64,000 nucleotides of DNA from Gammaproteobacteria bacterium (GCA_030431095.1 JAUIJU010000011.1:1-64000), one strand, 5' to 3'. Shown: positions 31,854 through 40,932, numbered from the stretch's first letter. The notes: a model not told the origin generated them from the letters alone. A program made the numbers and translations.

Positions 31854-32243
31854 TCAGGTCAGGGCCGACACCAGCATGACGATGGTGGCGCCGAAGCCCA
31901 CCCCCCAGACCAGCGAGCGTACGAGAAACACGCCCGAGGCATAGGCCGGTATGTATACGACCCGCGCCGCCAGGTATACCCAGGCGCAGGACGCTGTCAA
32001 CGGGGAGCTGGCGTCGCCCAGCACGACCACGACCACCGCCACGGTAAACAGCAACAGCGCCTCGAAGTGATTGTTCAGCGCGCGGTACAACCGTCCCGGC
32101 ACGCCATGTGGCGTGCGCTGTTCGTCTCGGTTTCCGCCGGTGTAGCGAACCCCCATCTGCAGGTTGACGGGCACGGCCATCAACAGGAACTGGAAGGCCT
32201 GGAGCAGGCCGGCCAGGGCGAGAACCTTGAGCTCGGTGGGCAT
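31854..32243 (-). CDS. MAPEG-family membrane protein
   Basis: 129 residues with four membrane spans. ALNNHFEALLLFTVAVVV and AARVVYIPAYASGVFLVRS match the bacterial MAPEG (eicosanoid/glutathione) family. ATG 32243 (MPTELKVLALAGLLQ) is preferred to an upstream start. Physiological role unclear. Confidence 0.85.
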   Translation of the reverse strand: MPTELKVLALAGLLQAFQFLLMAVPVNLQMGVRYTGGNRDEQRTPHGVPGRLYRALNNHFEALLLFTVAVVVVVLGDASSPLTASCAWVYLAARVVYIPAYASGVFLVRSLVWGVGFGATIVMLVSALT

Positions 32244-32247
32244 TCGT

Positions 32248-32979
32248 TCAGCGCCGATACAGCGCCGCACCCGCCAGCAGCGGGACGAGCAGGATCAGCA
32301 GGACCTGCGCCGGCCAGCCCGTGGCCGGCACCGGCTCGGCGTAGCGCGACGGTGGGGGCGGCACCGGCGTCGGCGGTGGCGGACGGGGCGCAAACTGGGT
32401 TTCGAAGGTGAAGTTGTCCACCGCGAAGGAGAAGTTCGGGCTGTCGCCGGCAATCACCACCGAGGCAATGTCCTGGGCGGAACTGACGAAACCGAAAAAC
32501 GCCAGGGCCTCGGTCTGTACCACGGGTCGGGTCAGCGCCTGCATGCTGTTGTCGCTGAAAACGATGGTGATGTCGAAGGACTGTCCCATGATGAAATTGG
32601 TATCGAAGCCGATGGCGCCGACAGCATCATCAAAATCGACCGTCAGCGCCTCACCTGGTCCCAGCCGGTCCAGGAACCCGCCCTGGAAGCCGCCGCCGCT
32701 GTCGATGTTGAAGAAAAAACCCTGGCCGATGGGCGTGGAATAGGTCGCCCCCGACTGGATGTCGCCGGGGTTGAGCCCCGCTTCGCTGGTCTGGTCATTG
32801 AGCACACCCGAGGTGATCGGGAAATGGGACGTGTCCGTGAAGTCTTCAACCACCCGCGTTCCGGTCGCGTCGTTGAAGTCGGCACGGTCCCCGTACAGGA
32901 CGATGTCGCCCGCCAGGGCGCGGCATGACATGCCGGCCATCACCAGCATCGTCACCATCTTCCATGGAATGCGTCGCAT
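32248..32979 (-). CDS. Secreted protein with exosortase-type C-terminal tail
   Basis: 243 residues. The signal peptide starts at MRRIPWKMVTMLVMAG (ATG 32979). A beta-rich domain follows (DFDDAVGAIGFDTNF ... SFAVDNFTFETQF), of the sort common in PEP-CTERM proteins. A proline linker (PRPPPPTPVPPPP) leads to VPATGW, a hydrophobic span and a final YRR, the layout of IPTL/PEP-CTERM sorting signals. An exosortase is expected elsewhere in the genome. Confidence 0.65.
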   Translation of the reverse strand: MRRIPWKMVTMLVMAGMSCRALAGDIVLYGDRADFNDATGTRVVEDFTDTSHFPITSGVLNDQTSEAGLNPGDIQSGATYSTPIGQGFFFNIDSGGGFQGGFLDRLGPGEALTVDFDDAVGAIGFDTNFIMGQSFDITIVFSDNSMQALTRPVVQTEALAFFGFVSSAQDIASVVIAGDSPNFSFAVDNFTFETQFAPRPPPPTPVPPPPSRYAEPVPATGWPAQVLLILLVPLLAGAALYRR

Positions 32980-33155
32980 GCGCCTGGGCTCTCCTCGCAG
33001 CAATCTTCGTGCCGGGTGGTCGGTCGCCAGCATACCGTCAACCGGGACGGGGGTTCCAGCCATGAAGGCCGCCACTTTGGCCAACGTCACGGCCGGTGCG
33101 CTAGACTCTCGTCGACCGATTGCGAGTCACGAAACGGAGAAGGAGGATCCCCCGC

Positions 33156-33578
33156 ATGCAGCTGACACGTTCCCTGCTGGCGGCCACGATGGTCGCCGGA
33201 CTGCTCTACCTGGCGCCCTTGACCGGCGAGCAGGCCAGCGCCTGGGCCGGCAAACCCGTCCAGGACATCGAAAACGTCCCTGTGCCCGAGGGCATGAACA
33301 TGGAAGCCATCGGCGACGCCGTCATCGACGGTTGCGCCAAGCGCAACTGGGTGGCGACCGAAGTGGAGCCGGGGCACATGCAGTGCACCCTGTACATCCG
33401 CTCGCACATGGCCATGGTGGACGTCAGGTTCGATACCGAGACATTCTCCATTACCTACGCCGACAGCGAGAACCTCGGCTACGACGCCGAAGATCATGAA
33501 ATTCACCGCAACTACAACGGCTGGGTGCAGAATCTCAACGGCGACATTCGCAACGCGATGCTGCGCGCGTCGCGCTGA
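33156..33578 (+). CDS. Secreted hypothetical protein
   Basis: 140 residues; signal peptide MQLTRSLLAATMVAGLLYLA, with AAGGAGGA well placed before ATG 33156. The mature part is about 110 residues with a Cys pair (IDGCAKRN, MQCTLYI) and ends in a basic NAMLRASR. It sits just before the polyene locus in the same direction as its first gene. No family assigned. Confidence 0.7.
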   Translation: MQLTRSLLAATMVAGLLYLAPLTGEQASAWAGKPVQDIENVPVPEGMNMEAIGDAVIDGCAKRNWVATEVEPGHMQCTLYIRSHMAMVDVRFDTETFSITYADSENLGYDAEDHEIHRNYNGWVQNLNGDIRNAMLRASR

Positions 33579-33600
33579 GAACCCGGCGGGACGGGTGACG

Positions 33601-34179
33601 ATGCCCGCGCGCCCCGACGGCGGCGCGCCGAACCCTCGGCTGGTGACCGTTTCCGCCGGGGCCCGGCCATTGGCCCAGCTGGGCCTGGTGCCGGCGGGCG
33701 CGTACGACACCGGCCCGCTGGAGTCGGCCCTTGACGCCCGGGACCTGGCCCGTGCCAATGCCTTCCGCAGGAAACGCCGCCGGGAGGAGTTCGTGGTTTC
33801 GCGCTGGCTGTTGACCCGCCTGCAGGTGCATGGCCCCACGTCGTTGAGCCATTGTGACCACTGGATCGCGGCGGCCGCCACGCCGTGGAAGGCCATCGGG
33901 GTCGACGTGGAATCACGCCTGCCCCGACAACGCGAAGCGGTGGCCGAGCGCCTGGGCTGGCAGGACCTGGCGCCGGAGCGTCACCTGCAGGCGTGGACGC
34001 TCTGGGAGGCTTGGCGCAAGCTCGAGAACGGTTCGGTGCTGGATTCGCCCGACCTGCCCTATGCGCTGGTGCTGCGTGAAGCCGAAGGCCTGTTCGGCGC
34101 TCCGCGGAACGTGGCCGGGGCCTGGTGGTTCAGTCTTGCGCTGGACGGGGCCGTGCTCAGCGGGGTGGTGCGCGACTGA
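33601..34179 (+). CDS. 4'-phosphopantetheinyl transferase family protein
   Basis: 192 residues, predicted to load the phosphopantetheine arm onto the locus acyl carrier proteins. GVDVE (100-104) supplies the Mg ligands and SLSH (81-84) is the usual upstream motif. The third motif reads WTLWEAWRK (132-140). Against Sfp this keeps the catalytic Glu and distal Lys but has Trp where the family has Lys in WxxKEA. It is 22 bp after the secreted gene and convergent with the ketosynthase block. Similar enzymes sit in aryl polyene clusters. Confidence 0.8.
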   Translation: MPARPDGGAPNPRLVTVSAGARPLAQLGLVPAGAYDTGPLESALDARDLARANAFRRKRRREEFVVSRWLLTRLQVHGPTSLSHCDHWIAAAATPWKAIGVDVESRLPRQREAVAERLGWQDLAPERHLQAWTLWEAWRKLENGSVLDSPDLPYALVLREAEGLFGAPRNVAGAWWFSLALDGAVLSGVVRD

Positions 34180-34184
34180 GGCGG

Positions 34185-35414
34185 TCAGCCCTCGAAGCGC
34201 TGCAGCACCATGGAGGTGTTGATGCCGCCGAAAGCGAAGTTGTTGTTCATGACCGCGTGAGTTTCCAGCGACCTGCCCGGCGCCCGGATGTAGTCGAGCG
34301 CACCGCAGGCCGGGTCGACGTGCTCCAGGTTCCGGTTGGGCGCAAACCAGCCGGCGCGCATCATCTCGATCGCCAGCCACGCCTCGATGGCGCCGCAGGC
34401 CCCCAGGGTGTGGCCGAAGGCGCCCTTGAGCGACGACACGGGCACGGTGCCGCCGAACACGTCGGCGGTGGCCAGGCTCTCGGCCATGTCCCCGGCGCCG
34501 GTGGCGGTGCCGTGGGCGCTGACGTATCCGATGTCCCCCGGGGACAGATCGGCGCTGTCCAGCGCCATGCGCATCACCCGGGCCATCGAGTCGCGATCGG
34601 GGCGCGTGACGTGATTTCCATCTGAATTGGTTGCGAAGCCGGTCATTTCGGCGATGATCGGCGCGTTTCTCGCCCGGGCATGCGCCAGCGACTCCAGCAC
34701 CAGGGTGGCGGCACCCTCGCCCACCACCAGCCCGTCGCGGTCCCTGTCGAACGGGCGCGGGGTCGCGTCCGGACGGTCATTGGCGGTGCTGGTGGCGTAC
34801 AGAATGTCGAACACGGCCGCGTGGCTGGGGCACAACTCTTCGCTGCCGCCGGCCAGCATCACGTCCTGCAGGCCGTGGCGGATGGTCTCCCAGGCATAGC
34901 CGATGCCCTGGCTGCCGGCGGTACAGGCGCTGATCGTGGGAATCACCCGGCCGCGCAACTTGAAAAACATGCCGATGTTGGCTGCCGCGGTGTGTCCCAT
35001 CAGGCGCACGTAACTGGTGGCGTTCACCTTGCGCGCGGTGTTGGAGAGCAGGACGTGCGCCATTTCCGCCAGCGCGTCCGTGCTGCCGGATGACGAGCCG
35101 TAGGAGACACCCGCCCGGCCCGAGCCCAGCACTTCGCTGCCGAGCAGCCCGGCGCGCTCCAGCGCCAGCTCGGTAGCGCGCACCGCCAGGCGCGCATTGC
35201 GCCCCATGGTCCGGGTGCGCTTGCGGGTGTAGTGCGCGGGCAGCTCGAAATCCTCGATGGGCGCACCGAGCTTGCAGTTCAGGCCACGAATTTTCTCCCA
35301 GCCCGGCATGTGCCGGACGCAGCCCCGACCGGCTTCGAGCCCGGAACGTATGGCGTTCCAGTCACTGCCCAGTGCGGTGAGGCCCGCGGCGCCGGTGACC
35401 ACCACACGCCGCAT
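34185..35414 (-). CDS. Beta-ketoacyl-ACP synthase (ApeR-like, aryl polyene locus)
   Basis: 409-residue FabF-type condensing enzyme. Active-site Cys in ISACTAGSQ (about 163), His in SAHGTATGAGD and His in KGAFGHTLGACG are all present, so it should be catalytic. It may start or assist chain extension, as the second ketosynthase does in E. coli aryl polyene clusters. Its ATG shares one base with the stop of the reductase gene. Confidence 0.9.
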   Translation of the reverse strand: MRRVVVTGAAGLTALGSDWNAIRSGLEAGRGCVRHMPGWEKIRGLNCKLGAPIEDFELPAHYTRKRTRTMGRNARLAVRATELALERAGLLGSEVLGSGRAGVSYGSSSGSTDALAEMAHVLLSNTARKVNATSYVRLMGHTAAANIGMFFKLRGRVIPTISACTAGSQGIGYAWETIRHGLQDVMLAGGSEELCPSHAAVFDILYATSTANDRPDATPRPFDRDRDGLVVGEGAATLVLESLAHARARNAPIIAEMTGFATNSDGNHVTRPDRDSMARVMRMALDSADLSPGDIGYVSAHGTATGAGDMAESLATADVFGGTVPVSSLKGAFGHTLGACGAIEAWLAIEMMRAGWFAPNRNLEHVDPACGALDYIRAPGRSLETHAVMNNNFAFGGINTSMVLQRFEG

Positions 35415-36157
35415 CAGGCCATACCGCCGTTGACGCCGATCACCTGGCGCGTGATGTACGCGGCTTCCGGGCTGAGCAAAAAGCGCACGGCGGCGGCGAC
35501 TTCGTCCGGCTGGCCCAGGCGCCCCGCGGGAATGTGGTCGATCATCCGCTGACGCACGTCTTCCGGGATCTCGCGCGCCATGTCGGTTTCCACCAGGCCG
35601 GGGGCCACGCAATTGACCGTGATGCCGCGGCTGGCCAGTTCCACCGCGAGCGCCTTGGTGGCGCCGATGATGCCGGCCTTGGACGCGCTGTAGTTCACCT
35701 GGCCCCGGTTGCCGACCACGCCGGACACCGAGGACAGCGTCACGATCCGGGCCGGTTGACGCGTGCGCACCAGTGGCATGACGAGCGGGTGCAGCACGTT
35801 GTAGAAGCCATCCAGGTTGGTGCGCATCACCTGGTCCCAGTCGTCGTCGCCCAGCATGGGGAAGGCGCCGTCACGGGCGATTCCCGAGTTGAGGACCACG
35901 CCGTAACAGGCGCCATGCGCCGCCAGGTCGGCCTCCAGGGCTTCGCGCGTCGCGTCGCGGTCACTGACGTCGAATTGCAGGACGCGTGATTGCGCGCCGG
36001 CGTCACGGGCGGACTGGGCCACGGTCTCCGCCGCCTCCCGGTTGCCCAGGCAGTGCACCACCGGGTCGTAGCCGTGGCGCGCCAGGTCGAGAGCGATGGC
36101 GCGACCGATGCCCCGGCTGGAGCCGGTCACGAGAACGCTGGGTCGTCGGTCGGTCAT
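35414..36157 (-). CDS. fabG: 3-oxoacyl-ACP reductase (FabG/ApeQ-like)
   Basis: 247-residue short-chain dehydrogenase. TGSSRGIGRAIA is the NADP-binding motif, NSGIARDG follows, and the catalytic Ser-Tyr-Lys are in VTLSSVSGVVGNRGQVNYSASKAG. It reduces the keto group in each polyene extension cycle. Part of a tight minus-strand operon running from the carrier protein (38025) to the ketosynthase (34185). Confidence 0.92.
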   Translation of the reverse strand: MTDRRPSVLVTGSSRGIGRAIALDLARHGYDPVVHCLGNREAAETVAQSARDAGAQSRVLQFDVSDRDATREALEADLAAHGACYGVVLNSGIARDGAFPMLGDDDWDQVMRTNLDGFYNVLHPLVMPLVRTRQPARIVTLSSVSGVVGNRGQVNYSASKAGIIGATKALAVELASRGITVNCVAPGLVETDMAREIPEDVRQRMIDHIPAGRLGQPDEVAAAVRFLLSPEAAYITRQVIGVNGGMA

Positions 36158-36179
36158 TGAAAAGGTACCAGGAGCCGGA

Positions 36180-36608
36180 CTACGTGGGGGGAATGTACAC
36201 GCTCAGCACGCATTCCGCCGCCAGTTCCTCGTCCAGGGTGCGGCAGCGATAGGCGCCCATGCCGGCGCCGTCGGTGAATTCGTGCCGGGCCTCGACCACC
36301 AGGTCCCGGCCTTCCGGGACGTGTGAAAACGCGCAGTCCAGGCGACGCGTGCCCAGCAGGAAGCCCTGCGCCACGGCTTCGCCGGCCTGGCGCGCCCGCA
36401 GGCCGCCGATCAGCGCGGCGCACTGGGCGAACACTTCCAGCAGCGCCCAGGCCGGAAACCCGCGGCCCGGCTCCACCAGCGCGGTGTCGGGCGTGACCTG
36501 CAGCACGGCACGGGCGGATTCGCCGTCGCCGTCCACCAGGCGGTGGAGCAGCAGCATGGGCCGGCGGTGCGGCAGCAGGGACTCCAGCGTTGGCACGGAA
36601 CCGCTCAT
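36180..36608 (-). CDS. Hotdog-fold 3-hydroxyacyl-ACP dehydratase (ApeP-like)
   Basis: 142 residues from ATG 36608. LLPHRRPMLLLHRLVDGD is the characteristic start of ApeP-type dehydratases, followed by FPAWALLEVFAQCAALIGGL. In E. coli ApeP pairs with ApeI to dehydrate the growing polyene. It overlaps the glycosyltransferase stop by 4 bp (ATGA). Confidence 0.85.
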   Translation of the reverse strand: MSGSVPTLESLLPHRRPMLLLHRLVDGDGESARAVLQVTPDTALVEPGRGFPAWALLEVFAQCAALIGGLRARQAGEAVAQGFLLGTRRLDCAFSHVPEGRDLVVEARHEFTDGAGMGAYRCRTLDEELAAECVLSVYIPPT

Positions 36609-37381
36609 TCCAGGCCGTGTTCGCCGGTGACCTTGCCCAGGCGGCCGGTGGCGCGCAGCTTCAGCAGCCCGGGCGCGCGTACCAGCATGCCGAGCAGCAG
36701 GCGCACGTGCAGGCCCACCATGCGCAGGTTGTCGCGCAGGTAATGGAAATGCGACACACCGTGTTCCGGGTAGCGCACGCGCGTATCCAGGAAGTGCAGA
36801 TCCATGCCCTCCCAGCGGGCCCGCACCAGCATATCGGCGTCGAAATCCATGCGCCTGCCCGGCCGCTTGATGGCGACGACGGTCAGGGTCTGTGCCAGCG
36901 GGTATACGCGAAACCCGCACAGCGAGTCGCGAATACCCCGGGACCAGGTTTCCAGGAACACCATCCCGTCGGTCAGCTTGCGGCCCCAGACCCGCACCCA
37001 GGGGGCGTCATCGCCGAACACCGGCACGCCGCAGATCATGGTTCGCGGCCGTTCCCGGGCCACCGCCAGGAAGCGGGGAATGTCAGCGGTTTCGTGCTGC
37101 CCGTCGGCGTCGATCTGCAGGGCGTGCGTGTAGCCCTGGTGGGCGGCATATTCCAGCCCGGCCATCACGGCGTCGCCTTTGCCGGCATTGCGGGGCCGGC
37201 ACAAGAGGTCGAAGTCCTGTTCCACCGCCAGGGTCTCCAGGCGTTCACGTTGCCCGGGGTCGCTGCCGTCATCGACCACCAGCACGGGCACACCGACGCC
37301 CAGCAGGTCGGGCAGGTAGCGTGCGAACGCCTCCACGTGGTTGTAGTGGGGCACCAGCAATACCGGGCGAAAGTCGCTCAC
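36605..37381 (-). CDS. Family 2 glycosyltransferase
   Basis: 258 residues, GTG start overlapping the previous stop (GTGA). Motifs: VLLVPHYNHVEAFARYL, VLVVDDGSDPG, NAGKGDAVMAGL and QIDADGQH (DxD). About 60 C-terminal residues are basic and hydrophobic, suggesting membrane association. In aryl polyene loci such enzymes are thought to build the lipid/sugar anchor. Confidence 0.88.
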   Translation of the reverse strand: MSDFRPVLLVPHYNHVEAFARYLPDLLGVGVPVLVVDDGSDPGQRERLETLAVEQDFDLLCRPRNAGKGDAVMAGLEYAAHQGYTHALQIDADGQHETADIPRFLAVARERPRTMICGVPVFGDDAPWVRVWGRKLTDGMVFLETWSRGIRDSLCGFRVYPLAQTLTVVAIKRPGRRMDFDADMLVRARWEGMDLHFLDTRVRYPEHGVSHFHYLRDNLRMVGLHVRLLLGMLVRAPGLLKLRATGRLGKVTGEHGLE

Positions 37382-37776
37382 GCGAAACCGACCCGGCCCT
37401 GGGCGCTGGGCGTACCGTCGCGCGCGAACAGGAAGTCCACGTGGCCGCGGTCGGCGTCGTAAATCAGTTCGAGGTCCAGGTCCGCCGGGGGCAGCACGGG
37501 CCGACGAAACTTCAGGTTCGAGACGCGTGTCACGATGTCCAGCGACGGCCACAGGATTCCGCTGGCCCCGATGGCCCAGCGCAACAGCACCACGCCTGGC
37601 AGAACAGGCCGATCAGGAAAATGACCATCGAGCCAGGGGCTGTCATCCGCCACCCGGAGTTGCAGGCGCGCCGTGCCGGGTGGCTCTCGATCAGCCATGC
37701 GCAAGGCGGGCCAGTCGGGAGAGGCGGGCCAGGAAATGGGCCGGGATTCAGCCACCGTGAAGCAATTGACGGGCAA
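37378..37776 (-). CDS. Hotdog-fold dehydratase (ApeI/FabZ-like)
   Basis: 132 residues from TTG 37776, or about 106 from ATG 37698. LDGHFPDRPVLPGVVLLRWA is the FabA/FabZ-like active-site region. The ATG (MADREPP) gives a length nearer to ApeI, while TTG or GTG 37755 keeps the tight spacing to the carrier gene (6 bp); the start is open. Predicted to work with the ApeP-like subunit. Confidence 0.8.
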   Translation of the reverse strand: MPVNCFTVAESRPISWPASPDWPALRMADREPPGTARLQLRVADDSPWLDGHFPDRPVLPGVVLLRWAIGASGILWPSLDIVTRVSNLKFRRPVLPPADLDLELIYDADRGHVDFLFARDGTPSAQGRVGFA

Positions 37777-37782
37777 ACGCGC

Positions 37783-38025
37783 TCAGGCGATCTCGCGGTC
37801 GACGATGTCGACGACGTCCTGCACGGTGCGCACGGTCTTGAACCGTTCCGGCGTGATGCGCTCGCCCGTGACTTCGCGCATGTGCACGATCATGTCCACC
37901 GCGTCGATGCTGTCGATGCCCAGGTCGTCGGCCAGCAGGGCCTCCGGGCTCACTGCTTCCGCGGGAACTTCGAACTGCTGGATCAGCAAATCACGGACGT
38001 ACTGGTAGGAATCTTTTCGTTCCAT
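37783..38025 (-). CDS. Acyl carrier protein
   Basis: 80 residues. The phosphopantetheine serine is in DDLGIDSIDAVDM (Ser39). Short acidic helical protein. One of two carriers in the locus, as in E. coli ApeE/ApeF. It lies 61 bp after the acyltransferase gene. Confidence 0.92.
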   Translation of the reverse strand: MERKDSYQYVRDLLIQQFEVPAEAVSPEALLADDLGIDSIDAVDMIVHMREVTGERITPERFKTVRTVQDVVDIVDREIA

Positions 38026-38086
38026 CTAGGGCTGCTCGATAGGGTTGCACGGCCGGCCGGTGGTCACCGCCCCACGGTTCCACCGA

Positions 38087-38926
38087 CTAAGCGGCTTTTG
38101 AGGGTGATGAGTGTACCGCTTTGAGTAGCAGGGTACTAAGCCTGTTTGTCAGTTCCCGGGTGCCGCCGCGCTCACCACGGTCACCCTCGGTCCACGTGGC
38201 CGGCTGCAGAGCGTCGAGCACCTGCAGGTGGAAATGCGGCCGATGCCGGGTATTGCGAAACCAGGTCTCTCCCTTGCGCAGGATGTGCGGTCGGCAGCGA
38301 ATGCGCACCGGCAGCAGGTCGGCTTCCGCCCGGGCAGCGATCACCGCGGCGCCGCGGCGAAACACCGGTTCCTCGCCTTCGCGCGCCCGTGTGCCCTGGG
38401 GAAATAGCACCAGGCAACCGCCCGAACGTACCCGCCGGACGGCTTCGTGCAGCAGGGTCTCGTCATCGTTGTTGGGCAGGTAGCCGGCGGCGCGGACCGC
38501 GAACATGGTCACCGGGTTGCGCCAGTGGGCCGCCTTGACCACGCAGTCGGCGCCGGGGAACAGCCACAGCAGGAACACCGCGTCGATCAGCGTGGGGTGA
38601 TTGGCGACCACCACGCAGTGGCGCGGGCGCCCGCCGGTCGGCAGGCCGTCCACCTGCCAGGTCAGGCCGACCAGGGCCATGAACCGAATGAAGGCGCCGA
38701 ACAGCCAGGAAATCATGCCGCGGGCAACGTGCTTGCGGCGTTGGTCATCGCGTACCAGCAGGAACAGGCACGGCGCCACCACCAGCCCGAACAGCAGCCC
38801 GCCGATGGCGAACAGGGAAAAGGAAATCACCGTCCACGCCAGGCGCGCCGCGCGGCCGAGCGGGCCTTCCAGTGGCGCGCGCCGTCCCGTGCCCCGGTCT
38901 ATTGAGTTTTGCCCGGCAGCCGTCAC
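38087..38926 (-). CDS. Lysophospholipid acyltransferase (PlsC-like)
   Basis: 279 residues, GTG start. An N-terminal hydrophobic region (VISFSLFAIGGLLFGLVVAP) precedes the acyltransferase motifs NHPTLIDA (H-x4-D) and FPQGTR, which replaces the usual FPEGTR. Likely transfers acyl or polyene chains to the lipid anchor in the inner membrane. Its 5' end overlaps the TTG start option of the divergent ketosynthase. Confidence 0.88.
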   Translation of the reverse strand: MTAAGQNSIDRGTGRRAPLEGPLGRAARLAWTVISFSLFAIGGLLFGLVVAPCLFLLVRDDQRRKHVARGMISWLFGAFIRFMALVGLTWQVDGLPTGGRPRHCVVVANHPTLIDAVFLLWLFPGADCVVKAAHWRNPVTMFAVRAAGYLPNNDDETLLHEAVRRVRSGGCLVLFPQGTRAREGEEPVFRRGAAVIAARAEADLLPVRIRCRPHILRKGETWFRNTRHRPHFHLQVLDALQPATWTEGDRGERGGTRELTNRLSTLLLKAVHSSPSKAA

Positions 38927-40159
38927 AATAGGGCCCCTTCCCGTTGCTCAGCGGAGATTCCGATTTCCCATTCTGCCATTGATTGCCGTGTCACGACCTG
39001 GACCCAGGTCAGTGCAGTGGGTCATGGCCTGGCGGCCCTGCGCGAGGCGCTGGCGCGCCGCCGCAGCGGCCTGCGCGCCAATGATTTTCCCGGATCGCGC
39101 GTGGACACGCGCATCGGACGCGTCGAGGGCGTCGAAGCCCTGGCGTGGGAAGGCGAGCTGGCGGCCTGGACCAGTCGCAACAACGCCCTGGCCCGCCTGG
39201 GCCTGGCGGCGGACAGTTTCGACCGGCAACTGCGCGAGGTGCGCCAGCGCTTCGGCCCCGCGCGCGTGGGCGTGATCATTGGCACCAGCACCTCCAGTAT
39301 CGGGCGCACCGAGGCCGCCTATGCCGCCGGCGGTGACCGGTTTCCCCCGGCATACCGTCAGCGCGCGGTGCACAACCCGCACTCGCCCGGTGCTTTCGTG
39401 GCGCACCTGGCCGGCCTGGAAGGTCCCCAGTTGACCGTCAGCACCGCCTGCGCGAGCAGCGCCCGGGTGTTCGCCAGCGCGTGGCGCTGGCTACAGTGTG
39501 GCCTGGTGGACGCGGTGCTGGTGGGTGGTGTGGATTCCCTGTGCCACAGCGTTCTGGCCGGATTCAATGCCCTGGAACTGACCTCGCCGCAACCCTGCCG
39601 GCCCTTCGATGCCGACCGCGAAGGCATCAACCTGGGCGAAGCGGCGGGTTTCGCCCTGGTCACGACGGCCGCCCATGCACCGGCGGACGCCGTGCGCCTG
39701 GCCGGTTACGGTGAGAGCTCCGATGCCTTCCACATGTCGCAGCCACCGGCCGACGGCGCCGGGGCACGCCGCTCGATGCGCGCGGCGCTGGATCGTGCCG
39801 GGGTGGACGGTGGCGCCATCGGCTACGTGAATCTGCACGGCACCGCCAGCCGCGCCAACGACGCCGCCGAGGCCAGGGCCCTGGATGCCGTGCTGCCCGC
39901 CGGCGTGTTCGTGTCCTCCACCAAGGGATGGACCGGCCACACCCTGGGCGCGGCCGGCATCCTGGAGTCCGTGATCACCCTTGAGGCCCTGGTCGGCGGC
40001 CTGCTGCCGGGCACCCTGAACCTGGAAACGCCCGATCCGGACCTGGCCTACGCGGTGGCGAGCGAGAACGCGTCACGCGATACCGCCTTCGCCATGACCA
40101 ATTCCTTCGGTTTTGGCGGCAACAACTGTTCCCTGGTGTTCGGCAAGGCCGCGGCATGA
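38909..40159 (+). CDS. Beta-ketoacyl synthase, main polyene ketosynthase (ApeO-like)
   Basis: Up to 416 residues. The catalytic triad is present: Cys in STACASSARVF, His in NLHGTASRAND and His in KGWTGHTLGAAG. It would pair with the chain-length factor that overlaps its stop by 4 bp. There is no ATG near the domain start. TTG 38909 has no ribosome-binding site and overlaps the divergent gene. An ATT at 38963 has GCGGAG six bases upstream and fits the family start better, so a rare start codon is possible. Confidence 0.9.
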   Translation: MPGSRHNRAPSRCSAEIPISHSAIDCRVTTWTQVSAVGHGLAALREALARRRSGLRANDFPGSRVDTRIGRVEGVEALAWEGELAAWTSRNNALARLGLAADSFDRQLREVRQRFGPARVGVIIGTSTSSIGRTEAAYAAGGDRFPPAYRQRAVHNPHSPGAFVAHLAGLEGPQLTVSTACASSARVFASAWRWLQCGLVDAVLVGGVDSLCHSVLAGFNALELTSPQPCRPFDADREGINLGEAAGFALVTTAAHAPADAVRLAGYGESSDAFHMSQPPADGAGARRSMRAALDRAGVDGGAIGYVNLHGTASRANDAAEARALDAVLPAGVFVSSTKGWTGHTLGAAGILESVITLEALVGGLLPGTLNLETPDPDLAYAVASENASRDTAFAMTNSFGFGGNNCSLVFGKAAA

Positions 40160-40932
40160 GGGTGCGCATCGACGGCATCGGCGCCTGGGGCCCCGGGTTC
40201 TCCGGCTGGGGTGAGCTGCGCGGCCTGCTGGCCGGTGGCGCCCTGGCGGAGGACGCGGTCACCGGCAAGCCGGCGCCCGAGTGCATTCCACCACGGGAGC
40301 GCCGCCGTGCGCCCCTGGCGGTGAAGCTGGCGGTTACCGTGGCCGAGCAGGCCTGCGCGGCCGCCGGCGTCGATCCCGCCGGTACGGTGTCCGTGTTTGC
40401 CTCCGGCATGGGCGACATGGACATTACCGACTACATGTGCCGCACGCTGGCGAGCGACGATCCCATGATCTCGCCCACCCGCTTCCACAACTCGGTGCAC
40501 AACGCGCCGGTGGGCTACTGGACCATCAGCCAGGGCGCGGGACTGAGCAGCAACGCGGTGGCGGGCGGTGAGCACACGGTGCCGGCCAGTCTGCTGGAGG
40601 CGGTCACGCAGTGCGCCTGTGAGTCGGTGCCGGTGTTGTGGGCCTGCCAGGACATCGCCGCACCGCCGCCGTTTCGCGACATCTGCGACATCGACCAGCC
40701 CTGTGCGTTCGCCCTGTTGCTGCAACCCGGCGGCGAGGGCGACCTGTTCTTCACGGTCGAGCCGGCCGGCTGTGAATGGCCGGACCCGCCGACGCCCGCG
40801 CTGGCGCGCCTGTACCGCGACAACCCCACGGCCCGCCTGTTGTCCCTGCTGGCCTGGCGCGAGGCGGCGATCGACGATGCACTGCGCCTGCCGCTCAATG
40901 GCGCCCTGTCCCTGGCGGTGCACGGGTCGTGA
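40156..40932 (+). CDS. Chain-length factor (ApeC-like)
   Basis: 258-residue ketosynthase-like protein without an active-site Cys (GAGLSSNAVAGGE at that place), and shorter than a ketosynthase. ISPTRFHNSVHNAPVGYW matches ApeC-type chain-length factors. It forms the inactive half of the ketosynthase dimer and sets polyene length. Overlaps its neighbours at both ends (ATGA and GTGA). Confidence 0.9.
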   Translation: MRVRIDGIGAWGPGFSGWGELRGLLAGGALAEDAVTGKPAPECIPPRERRRAPLAVKLAVTVAEQACAAAGVDPAGTVSVFASGMGDMDITDYMCRTLASDDPMISPTRFHNSVHNAPVGYWTISQGAGLSSNAVAGGEHTVPASLLEAVTQCACESVPVLWACQDIAAPPPFRDICDIDQPCAFALLLQPGGEGDLFFTVEPAGCEWPDPPTPALARLYRDNPTARLLSLLAWREAAIDDALRLPLNGALSLAVHGS

